From the NCBI GenBank assembly GCA_947652115.1, contig OX393561.1, forward strand, positions 28,290,256 to 28,354,255: 64,000 nt of DNA. Reading direction: 5' to 3'. Source of the stretch: Blastomussa wellsi (Eukaryota; Cnidaria; Anthozoa; Scleractinia; Plerogyridae). The position numbers and the translations under genes are program-made. This document shows positions 59,401-64,000 of the stretch, piece after piece (the first letter of the stretch is position 1; each line of letters starts with the position of its first letter). The notes beneath the pieces are model-generated. The model was given only the letters and a program-made list of their open reading frames with translations. It searched no databases and was not told the origin of the DNA.

Positions 59401-60404
59401 GACAGCAGTTTCCTTTCACAATCCATATAGTGTCAAAGTCTTCACATTGTGGCCAGTGCCCAGTTTTTCGCAACATTAATCTAAGGATGCCTGGTAGTTT
59501 TTGGTACATTGTTTACTTGTGGCAGTGACGAAATTTCAAGATAAATTTACAAGTTTACAGCAAGTACACAGCCCCAATAGTCAAGATATGTTTCAAATAA
59601 TAATATTGTTCCGATGTGTTTTTGGTATGATTTGTAGCAAATTTCGCAGTATTTCGTGTGTTTTTGTCAATTTTGCGGGATTTTGCGGAAATACCTGAAT
59701 TTCGCATCTCCGCGATTGCGCGAAATTTCAGAAGGCCTGACTTATCCAGATAAATTTGAAAACGTACCGTTTTTCCTCTGGATTGGCCTTCCGTCCACAC
59801 CAAAATGGTGTTGTTGGTCACCGAAAACGGAACTGTTTGAAAACGCTTTCCAAGGTGGATAAATGTGAAAACACTGGCTAGGTGTGTTAGCGTGGACGGT
59901 GAAAATGGAACTTTTTGAAAACGCTGACATCAAAACAATCGAATAACATTGCTTGGACAATGTGGGCATGTTCTTGCATGTATCAAGCGTTTCTGCGAGG
60001 CAGCGTTTAAAAATCGATGGTGAAACAATTTGAAAATGGTATAATGTGGACAGAAAGCATTTTATCCACTTTCGAGGTGAAAACGCCATTTTTAAATTTA
60101 TCCGGCTTAGTGTGGACGTAGCCTCGGAGTATAATATGCATTTTTTCCTTAATTGAATTCAATTTTTAATTAATAATATGAAATCACCTTAATCTGCAAT
60201 ACATGTACCCAGTAATTTTTATAAGAAAGAAGGTGAAAAGGAAAGATGATCACTTCTCACTTACATCTACACTATAGATCTACAGTTCATATATGAAGTA
60301 TTTCATATAATTAAAATCAAATTAGAGATTGATTTCTTTTCCTTATTTAATGCTGTTTGTTTTTTGCAGCTGGCCTTGAGGTTTACTGATTATATAGAGA
60401 ATGG
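26414..60404 (+). CDS. PLCG1: Phospholipase C-gamma, N-terminal part (PH and EF-hand region), 3' partial
   Basis: Seven phase-compatible exons: 26414-26624, 26753-26902, 27028-27121, 27500-27556, 37189-37291, 58805-58882, 60370-60404. They encode the N-terminal PH domain (MTRYYSKNKTPDLRIFMLKM, IREIKEVRRG, SKDFDRNPES, FYGNEFKLKTLSL, FWVRGLVYLM). Then comes the linker and EF-hand-like region (VYIGMKDLRAFFQRANIKLS; GHIDFEGFRKIYDAIMTVKE). Residue order and spacing follow animal PLC-gamma. That enzyme cleaves PIP2 into IP3 and diacylglycerol downstream of receptor tyrosine kinases. The catalytic X/Y halves, SH2 and SH3 domains lie beyond the window. The exon at 27500 is the least certain: it restores the RWLL tryptophan and the phase, but its tail is divergent. 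The intron from 37292 to 58804 holds a Helentron on the other strand. Confidence 0.88.
30146..30593. mobile_element. hAT-type MITE with perfect 8-bp target duplication
   Basis: Ends TAGGGTTAGATACATTATGC and its complement. GTTGCTAT lies directly outside both ends (30138-30145 and 30594-30601). An 8-bp duplication with TA(G)-starting TIRs fits hAT elements. The 448-bp interior repeats ATTATGC-type heptamers about ten times and has no transposase frame. Confidence 0.8.
31810..31849. repeat. (CAAA)n microsatellite
   Basis: Runs of CAAA with CAAG and TAAA variants in the fourth PLCG intron. Confidence 0.8.
32041..32352. repeat. Two-copy tandem duplication, period about 160 bp
   Basis: AGCTTATCAGTTTTTAGC at 32041 recurs at 32201. 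The following sequence repeats in order, with substitutions and small deletions, to about 32352. Short open frames here are chance results of the duplication. Confidence 0.8.
33431..33502. repeat. Imperfect palindrome with inner GGGGGCAAATTGCCCCC
   Basis: Outer arms TTTACAAGGAAATGTATGAA and complement enclose a perfect 17-base inner palindrome. It would form a strong hairpin. Confidence 0.65.
33562..33802. mobile_element. 241-bp MITE with CCTACAACCACAGACAAAAG TIRs
   Basis: The left end CCTACAACCACAGACAAAAG and following GTTGGGAAG are inverted at the right end (CTTCCCAAC...CTTTTGTCTGTGGTTGTAGG). The target duplication is not clear. Confidence 0.7.
35568..35673. repeat. 106-bp inverted-repeat element
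   Basis: ATTATCCTGC and its complement bound nested dyads: GCCTGAT/ATCAGGC and TTAGCC/GGCTAA. Probable MITE. Confidence 0.55.
37557..37717. mobile_element. Long-hairpin MITE with arms of about 70 bp
   Basis: AGTAGTATCTC at the left and its complement at the right begin nearly perfect arms of about 70 bases around a roughly 20-base loop. AAATG lies immediately outside both ends, a possible 5-bp target duplication. It is at the start of the fifth PLCG intron, 265 bases after the exon ending at 37291. Confidence 0.75.
38026..38071 (-). repeat. Near-perfect 46-base palindrome, candidate 3' terminal hairpin of the Helentron
   Basis: CTTTTCATGCG-c-CGATCCTAT, a 4-base loop, then the complement with one mismatch. 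Read on the minus strand it is followed 13 bases later by CTAG, the arrangement of a Helitron 3' end (hairpin, short spacer, CTRR). The base after CTAG is G rather than the canonical T, and Helentrons often deviate. It could also be an unrelated hairpin repeat. Confidence 0.4.
38564..40015 (-). CDS. RPA1-like single-strand DNA-binding protein of the Helentron (three exons)
   Basis: Exons 40015-39951, 39855-39782 and 39582-38564 join in frame at GT-AG sites. A start ATG at 39973-39971 lies in the first exon (MDTATNSSSSNQRKNEE). The ATG at 39610 would be inside an intron. The protein has OB-fold character (DTVDVKVKIISKTEEKQ; CVVTDKTGTIRLEAWE) and a zinc-binding set CPLC...CKGC, as in the large RPA subunit. 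Animal Helitrons carry such genes, presumably to coat single-stranded transposon DNA. It follows the helicase ORF on the same strand. Confidence 0.8.
40072..46318 (-). CDS. Helentron Rep-helicase polyprotein, gap-truncated duplicate
   Basis: Matches 47611-53857 in every stretch compared and in predicted protein, ending with the same stop. Its 5' part runs into the 200-N gap at 46319-46518, so the N-terminal region is missing. All motifs described for the complete copy are present from the 2A-like motif (46156-46179) onwards. It is most likely the end of one contig overlapping the next, not a second gene. Confidence 0.8.
46319..46518. other. Assembly gap (200 N)
   Basis: Exactly 200 N. The left flank ends at the base corresponding to 53857, and the right flank starts at the base corresponding to 38980, so both flanks belong to the same 7339-base sequence. 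Confidence 0.98.
46519..47554 (-). CDS. RPA-like gene, gap-truncated duplicate
   Basis: Exons at 47554-47490, 47394-47321 and 47121-46519 correspond base for base to the RPA gene at 38.6-40.0 kb shifted by 7539. The 3' part of the last exon, including the zinc-binding set, is lost at the gap. Interpreted as the beginning of an overlapping contig. Confidence 0.75.
47611..54780 (-). CDS. Helentron polyprotein: N-terminal region, 2A-like motif, OTU protease, HUH Rep, Pif1-type helicase, AP endonuclease
   Basis: 2389 codons, intact. In order: N-terminal region with a 14-residue tandem repeat (residues about 97-154); 2A-like DVELNPGP (355-362); OTU domain with Cys397 in GNCLF and a His in EMHYVS; three basic SPEQKxKxN repeats (about 580-650); a CxxC-rich segment (CFCC, CKTC); Rep with HUH His1171/His1173 (PHIHMLIW) and the two-Tyr helix (VYIVDYISK); SF1 helicase with Walker A GGAGVGKS (Lys1715), FIDEIS, GDLFQLQP and YVGLSRV; C-terminal AP-type endonuclease (about 2155-2389) with SETR, GDFN, CIDHIYTN and SDHKAI. 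All catalytic motifs look intact, so the copy may be recent. The start at 54780 is the first ATG of the frame; splicing from upstream exons cannot be excluded. Confidence 0.88.
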   Translation of the reverse strand: MLSHYFVRIIRQSIQVLCPVFSHKAFLSRAEVANKLWTSKTAIGRDGFEHGRRRVMNPVVQQLEMPVNALHVPANQPFSEMLHNPLVTGYIFQRKINSLRGKKFAFTGNMNSLRGNKFASLGNINFLRETELAFSGNIYSLRGTKNACTGNTNLLMGIFTVFRERIEPQTETIFRDKRDYNAMLVDSIVNTENEFVGCHDEHAGDVTNSLLNTDITLNAVTNCSIDDTEELFYKCDRNIPVNHEKCVEVSNLIRACRRSNVRVRCRNRDREPSRVALKRVIKSLKSRKSRLKTKRSIRKSIPVSSVLYNIASNYKQWSLTFDKKQNSFFSNYFERGLIQTMEYNASKRNILLSGDVELNPGPTTPQIICTESRNSVFNCRLRRHGLRALEVGGMGNCLFRAIAHQLYHDANRHLEIRRAGIQYLQNNPERFIESAVLDNTSWSQYLCNMSMEGTWGDHIIMQAIAEAMNLRIHVIESSENFAELTLVQALDLSETTRSIYIGHIGEMHYVSTIELLTESNLPEKVKRNLFENSSETAYARKRKHTSTVTENQINSSSKDERNSALNTVSNEDTNASNKNKKTKSAYLKRKYREANASPEQKSKRNQYQKAYRGKISSPEQKAKHNQRQKNYRSRMTSEQKAKCNEKHREYKSKKKLVSIESAISKFQDMAAEGPVYTCFCCDQLWYRQSVLKAENLKDINPVIHEYFDQRRNSGNAEWVCKTCQSHLVKSKIPPCSVVNGLAFPEKPNFFDLNELECRILAPRIAFQKLMQAPRGKQLKIHGNIVNVPADVASTVTMLPRLLSETATIKVNLKRKLQYKSSALSLNVRPHKVMQAADWLIRNSSLYKDEGIVLNPQWTNQYDKEIEQQHNMNGLYSEQSAESAENSNSHSEINTIDDRDNESENEDDVPAGVTDTMLTGTDFLEDNERQHIFNIAPAEGNIPLSIFRDKYSEELAYPGIFLGQPRSLCKHIHYSDICKSELRRSDRRAAMCVENIFFKAKKLQMKILLSKSTIALRKCKGNNRNLNARQLKQMGALDRLIRFDEGFKFLTALRGSPPYFEKAKKDLFAMIRQLGPATLFCSFSSAETQWTHLLKILGNLVDHKDYSDNEISNLNWEERCRLIQSDPVTCARHFDYQVNKFLSSFLLSSAEPLGKISDWFYRVEYQQRGSPHIHMLIWVESAPKFQEQSDKEVIEFIDKIVTCCKPTDNPELLHLVNRQVHRHSHTCRKNTKSDCRFNYPQPPMRQTRILYPLDKDMQQSEIKRHKDTWKTIKFHLDEMKEGEEITFDKLLLDLNVTEENYLLAVRSSINAATVFLKRTPNELRVNNYNPACLQAWRANMDIQYVLDVYACAVYIVDYISKAQKGMSELLREACTEARKGNSTIKQQVRDIGSKFVNNVEISAQEAVYIVLQLPMRKSSRQVVFINTAPPDERVELLKPLNDIKEMDDDCEEIYTSGLLKRYSKRPTQLEDVTLADWVAWYDVTGKPYVKPSNDLDTDGLPLEKCIEHYENDDDDLNDEKATNISGRGKMKKRNKARIIRSVWFNKEADPEKHYRELLMLYTAWRNEETDLLGGFFCYQDRYKALSKLIKEQMKQYVTCNEDLNEIQQERNRLEESYDCIAPLTESIEQQDCNEGQQDLHPDFNENYNLSDDIGIPSVDSRSEPLILNELPDNEYRCMVQSLNKEQKEFFYHVLHLIKTSDEPFYSFLSGGAGVGKSHVTKALYQAALKFYNSRAGDNFAEIRVLMLAPTGKAAYIIKGNTIHSALAIPACQSLKTYKRLDSNRLNSLRTQLGGIKLVFIDEISMVGNTMFNVQIDNRLKDIKGSPLPFGGVSIIAIGDLFQLQPVMDDYIFNDLKTEYGVLAPNLWQELFNMFELKEIMRQRESKQFAELLNRLREGKQTNEDIRVLRQRMLQSNTSSYPMNAPHLFIQNAKVNEFNDRVHHAIQNVKYSIKAHDSVIGATSQDVRDKILKQIPQDPRKTKQLHGSLNIAVGERTEISLNTRIDDGMTNGAGNVIKLIQINQTNYPSGIIWVQFDHDDIGAKTRQENRRLYVSGIQPTWTPIKPVTTQFAVGRNRTVQVVRKQFPLRPAAAKTIHRSQGDTETKIVVNFETKRAIPHIHYVGLSRVTVIEGLYITDLCEDKITVSPAVENEMEHLRNEGKLKLSISPIYAAPESSIKLCFLNARSLHKHINDVRADMNYLSTDISVFSETRFQMSESDTMYELGEYTLFRNDAISQHNERPYGGTAVYTRIDYYPAYPYCYNQNGIEITVLRFMVIPHIIVIAIYRSPSIPIRQLCAAIRELLALSTATLKVFIGDFNVNWLNITERSTLYNLFITENHYRQLMSSYTTDNKTCIDHIYTNIDEDKVKSNIWETYFSDHKAIYALINAF
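53695..53718 (-). other. 2A-type ribosome-skipping motif (DVELNPGP)
   Basis: Residues 355-362 of the polyprotein, preceded by ILLSG, fit the 2A consensus D-(V/I)-E-x-N-P-G-P with the usual Leu/Ser/Gly-rich upstream context. Skipping would leave Gly361 at the C-terminus of the N-terminal product and Pro362 at the start of the OTU-Rep-helicase-endonuclease product. Confidence 0.8.
54307..54492 (-). repeat. 42-bp tandem repeat within the Helentron ORF, with internal dyads
   Basis: About four and a half units encode NSLRGxKFAxxGN-type 14-residue repeats. In DNA, most units contain TTGCC-N6-GGCAA and TTCCC...GGGAA dyads, which persist despite codon changes. Confidence 0.75.
54781..55253 (-). other. 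Possible 5' exons/leader upstream of the Helentron ORF
   Basis: Two minus-strand open frames end at good donors: ...STFDFFE|GTAGAA near 55073, and ...RAQYLYK|GTAAGA at 54794. They may be 5' exons, but matching acceptors would give introns of only about 50-65 bases, so the model is weak. No family is recognised. Confidence 0.3.
55171..55199. promoter_or_regulatory. Stem-loop around a perfect NRF1-type site
   Basis: GTAGCTACT and AGTAGCTAC flank TGCGCACGCGCA (55180-55191), a full match to the NRF1 palindrome YGCGCAYGCGCR. It is about 390 bases upstream of the Helentron ORF, so it could be promoter or terminal structure of the element. Confidence 0.4.
55294..55943. mobile_element. 650-bp TA-flanked element with TIRs of about 150 bp (CAGTCAA ends)
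   Basis: Arms 55294-55447 and 55795-55943 are imperfect inverted copies (shared blocks include GTACCCCCTAGAGTACAT and TTTTGATTGGACTAGG-like sequence). TA lies outside both ends (55292-55293 and 55944-55945). CAGT ends with TA duplication suggest a Tc1/mariner-type non-autonomous element. Confidence 0.75.
55946..58804 (+). other. Remainder of the fifth PLCG intron, no gene recognised
   Basis: AT-rich; short frames only. No transposon ends were fixed here. Confidence 0.4.
58913..60123. mobile_element. TIR element with CTACGTCCACACTAA ends (host of a nested MITE)
   Basis: GCCTACGTCCACACTAA at the left and the complement of GGCTACGTCCACACTAA at the right. Interior GATAAATTTGAAAACG blocks are repeated in both orientations. 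It lies in the PLCG intron between the exons at 58805 and 60370. No transposase frame was seen; the target duplication is unclear. Confidence 0.65.
58930..59740. mobile_element. Nested MITE with TCAGGSCTTCTGA ends
   Basis: TCAGGGCTTCTGA at 58930 and the complement of TCAGGCCTTCTGA ending at 59740 split the left TIR of the surrounding element. AATTTCGCGGGATT-type blocks recur inside in both orientations. Confidence 0.6.
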
Positions 60405-60625
60405 GTATGTGGAGTTACAGTTATTATCTTTCCCACAATTCATGTTTTGAAGGAGCTACGTCACACACAACTTATCTTGAAAATTTCAAATTTGTTGTTT
60501 GTAATTGGTCTATATCTTTGTCATTGGAAACAATCCTTGTATAATTTCGGGATTTTAGAACTCTCTGTTGGTGCTTTTCTGTATTAGAAAACTCTTACTT
60601 TTAGATTTCCTGCAATTTGAAAGTA

Positions 60626-62060
60626 CAGTACCACTCAAATGTAAGTTGACAGTCCCTCACACCTCAATCCTCGCGTCTAGAGACTCGATTCTTGAAATAT
60701 TTCTCAAGTCGAAAATTTCAAGGTTCGAGTTTTGAGGGTAAAAGTTAATAAGCTTGTCGCTTGACTGACTTCTCGAGAAATAAATTGGATAAATGGACCG
60801 CATTCACAAATGTTGTACATTGACCTTCTCAACTCATGCAATGCCTGAATTGCCTTCACTTCATGATTGCAAATTTATGTAAACACTACTTCCGCTTGTG
60901 GTAATGAAAGTTCCCCCAGTGAAAATACACTTGAAGTAAACATTTATACTGTTTAGATTATGTGAAGGAGTTTTTGTTTCTTTCATCTGATGGATAATGT
61001 AGGTCAATGTTTTTGAATCACCGAGATGTTTTAAGCAAATTTTTGCATTATATGATGAACACGAAGGTTTCAAATTATGTTGGAACCCCTTCATGATGGA
61101 TGTTTTGTTGAAATCCAAATAAACTAAATTCCAATTTAGCAAGCATTTTCAATGACAAATAAATACAACATTTTGTTGCTAATACACCGAAAAATTTACT
61201 CTAGCTGGTACGTTTGAATTTGGGCCACTTGGTTGGCAACGCTTCTAATTTGCTTTTCGGTTTTGCATGCTCTCAATTTCACGTGACAGCACCACATAAT
61301 GCTGCGGAATGTTTTGTGAAAACAAAAAGCCAAAAACCTCTGTTCCTTTTTCCTGGAATAATAAAACTGCTGGCAAAATTCTACACCGTTGAGGTGTATG
61401 GGAGACAGTTCTGCATGAAATCAGCTATTAAACATCTACATGGATGACATTTGTGAAGTCATGTTTTTGTTGTTTGTTTTTTCTAATTAAAACGATTCAC
61501 ATCGCTCGTTCTCCAAAAATATTCTGGGATAAAGTGTGCATTTTCACGCAAATGCTTTCATTTCCTTATGAATTTACTGTTTTTAACGCAATTTCCATTC
61601 AAGATTATTATTTGTGACAGCAATTATGTGTTTAGCAAATCGTTTTTTTAAAGTTTAACTCAGTCACACACAAAATGCAAATATTCATGAGCGCTCACTG
61701 AAAATACTGCAAGAAACTATGCAATTTTTCGTTATGTAATTATTTTGGTGCCGCAACTATCTTGTTATTCAATTTCAAATAGTGCTGGAATTAAATTTTT
61801 CATTCTTCACTGCAGCGATTGAGCTAGTAATAACATAAAATAACTCGGTCCGCACTTTACGAGTCATCGAGCAAGTTGACGGTCGTTGTGAGGTCTTGTG
61901 CATCTCATGCGAATGGCTATTGTTCTTTTCTCGAGGAATAAATTGTTTTCTTGAAATCCTTTTCGAGTCATGCATATTCGAGAAACTCTTTTTCTTGAAA
62001 CTCGAGAATTGAGTTTTGTGGATCGAGTCGAAACTGTCAACTTACATTTAAGCGGTACTG
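60626..62060. mobile_element. 1435-bp TA-flanked element with TIRs of about 28 bp (CAGTACC ends)
   Basis: CAGTACCACTCAAATGTAAG at the left and its near-complement at the right (two mismatches in about 28 bases), with TA outside both ends (60624-60625 and 62061-62062). Longer subterminal inverted similarity includes CTCGAG-type blocks. The length fits a Tc1/mariner element, but no intact transposase frame was found. Confidence 0.7.
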
Positions 62061-62194
62061 TAAATGGGAAAATGACTACAAATATTATGACACTGCTCCT
62101 TTAACAACACTTTGTGCAAGAATCGTGCTGTTTGGAATTTTTTTCTTAGTGGAACACCAAAGCAAGTCCTCCAAAATTTCCAAAGTCTGCATAT

Positions 62195-62462
62195 ATATGA
62201 GCCAAGTGGTTCATCAGGCCAGAGCTTATCACGGTTTCCGTAGCATTAAGCGACAGAGAGTATTTGTACTCCCCTGGATGGGATGCTAGTCCATCACAGG
62301 GTTACCCCCCAGCAGTAAATTCACTGGTATCCATTTATACACCTGGGTGGAGAGAAGCACTGTGAGAGTAAAGTGTCTTTCCAAGAACACAATGCAGTGC
62401 CTGAACCGGGACTGTTCAATCCGGAGTCCAGCACACTAACCGTTAGGCCTCCATGCCTCCCA
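62195..62462 (-). mobile_element. tRNA-derived SINE (copy 2)
   Basis: Same family and orientation as the copy at 15.6 kb, sharing CTGGATGGGATGCTAGTCCA, CATTTATACACCTGGGTG and GTGAGAGTAAAGTGTCTT. The tRNA-like head near 62460-62400 is more decayed. Confidence 0.7.
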
Positions 62463-63640
62463 CAAACAATTGATGGCTATGTAGTTGGAAATAACAGATC
62501 AATTTAGCAAGAAGACTGGAAGTTATGTCAGTTGAGGTCAAGAGGGTGTGTTATGTTTTGACTTCTTATTGGCTATTTGATGCTGCTCTGTCCTCAACTG
62601 ACGTTCCTGTCCTGTTGCTAAATCAACCTAACATCTTTAGTAGTTGATTAGTTTTAAACTTTTTATCTCCCTTAAATTTCAAGAATTAATGGAGGTTCAA
62701 TTTGAGACTTTGTGAAAATAATTATGGGAAGAGTTTTGTATTTTCTCCAAACATGACACTTAGCCTTGCAAAGGAAATCAGGACTGCAAAAAAGGGTTTC
62801 CAAAAAATATTTGGAAACAACAATTTTGTGAGATGCATTTTCTAGTGGACCATTTGCCACTCCTTCTTTATTAGTGCTGAATTGGGAGTAAGGATTCCTC
62901 TGAAAGTTACTAGAACTGGGACACCTCTTGAGCTTAAATGGACAGATCTCTGTGTTTTAATCAAATACAAGGGTTTCAATAAAACATGAAGTACGATAGG
63001 CAGCTGTGGGTTTGAGTTTAGTAACAAACTGCTTGAAAGAATCTTTCTTTAAATTGTTGAATTTTTGGAAAGTGTTGCTGACTTCTGTAAGCAAAGTAGA
63101 GCAAAGTAGCCAATGCATTTCATCAGTCATCTGTGTTAATTTAATTACTAGTATACCTAAAAGGTAAAAATGCTGCCAAAGGGGAGGACGAAATAACTGT
63201 GCTAGCAGTAACTTTATGAACTGTTCTATCTTGTCTGCTTGGAACAATGAAGAGATGCGAGATTCCATTCTTACAACTATGCTAATTCGAAGTCACATTT
63301 ACCACCCGTCTTCCACAAAAACTTGAACGGCCCCCCAAGTATCAACATTCTGCAAAGGACAGTACAGAAAAAAGCTCTTTAATAAAACTATAAAACAAGC
63401 ATTTGTTGTCAGCTATTAACATTGTAAGATCAACCTTTCACTGTTGATATAACTGATGCCTGTTAACAGTAACAATCAATGTTGTAAAACTACTAACTAT
63501 GATCAATGAAACGGAAATTTTGGCATATATTACGGGAAAAATTATCTTGTGAAAAAGATAAAATTTCTGTCGAGAGTTTTCACTGGTTATTCAACAAAAG
63601 TTCGAAGATTTAGTCGAGTAATTTAATATAGCAACTTGTG
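62463..63640 (+). other. PLCG intron beyond the seventh exon, no further exon seen
   Basis: The next PLC-gamma exon must join in phase 2; none was recognised before the window ends. Confidence 0.4.
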
Positions 63641-64000
63641 ATAAAATTTTCATTTTGCGTTTGAGCTGACAGAGAGCGCATTGAATTTGCTGGTTTTGCG
63701 TGCGAGCAAACATGAATCAAAACTTATTAGACTTCATTGCATTCGTCACAAATACGAAACGTGAATGAAAGCAATCTCAAAATTGAAAATAAAGACACCA
63801 GGAAAAAGCGCTTGCGCAAAGCGCTTCACGGGATATTTTGACTTCACAACAGACAGGGCGTTGAATTTGCACGTTGTTATGTTTTTCAGGCTTGTGTGCG
63901 AGCGGCAGAACGAACTCAAAATTGGTTTTAACCGCTAAAATTTATTACTTCCATTACAAATACGAAACTTGAGTTAAAGCATTATCAAAAATCTAAAATA
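63640..64000 (+). repeat. Diverged tandem duplication at the right edge
   Basis: 'gacagagagcgcattgaatt' near 63669 recurs in diverged form near 63852. Both are followed by a GTGYGAGC block and then ACAAATACGAAAC. A GCGCTTGCGCAAAGCGC dyad lies between the copies. Confidence 0.45.

Noticed and set aside
1..64000. CRISPR arrays, bacterial operons or contamination
   Set aside because: No regularly spaced direct repeats with unique spacers, no prokaryotic gene organisation; spliced animal genes run across the window.

Overview
The window is intron-rich, AT-rich eukaryotic DNA with two multi-exon animal genes on the + strand, separated and invaded by mobile elements. The gene families (a Dbl-family RhoGEF and phospholipase C-gamma) show it is a metazoan. 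The repeat mix (Helentron with OTU protease and endonuclease domains, Penelope-like element, tRNA-derived SINEs, PIF/Harbinger, hAT and TA-flanked MITEs) suggests a marine invertebrate, most likely an anthozoan cnidarian. The species call is inference.

Positions 922-17267 hold 21 coding exons with mutually consistent GT-AG phases. They encode about 1116 residues of a PLEKHG4/puratrophin-like RhoGEF: second half of a SEC14 lobe, spectrin-like helices, an acidic linker, DH, PH and a Ser/Arg-rich tail. Its 5' end lies before the window. The last exon supplies only Val plus stop, so the protein ends Ile-Thr-Glu-Val, a class I PDZ ligand. Its introns carry a PIF/Harbinger derivative with TAA target duplications (1882-2690), small MITEs and a tRNA-SINE.

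Positions 17.3-26.1 kb are intergenic repeat debris: a Ty3/Gypsy integrase relic, LINE pieces, two tRNA-Thr-like SINE units, the 3' end of a Penelope-like element with a hammerhead-ribozyme-like core, and a LINE endonuclease split by a Harbinger MITE that itself holds another MITE.

From 26414 to the right edge is the 5' part of PLCG (PH domain, then EF-hand region; seven exons seen, gene leaves the window). Its fifth intron contains, on the opposite strand, a large Helentron (Helitron2) coding for an N-terminal region, OTU protease, HUH Rep, Pif1-type helicase and AP-type endonuclease, followed by a spliced RPA-like gene.

The Helentron appears twice, but the two 7339-base copies flank a 200-N gap exactly and look identical. 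This is best read as an unmerged contig overlap, so the locus probably has one element and the intron is about 7.5 kb shorter than shown. The most notable signal is a 2A-type ribosome-skipping motif just before the OTU domain of the Helentron polyprotein. Upstream of it the same ORF contains a 42-bp tandem array with internal dyads.
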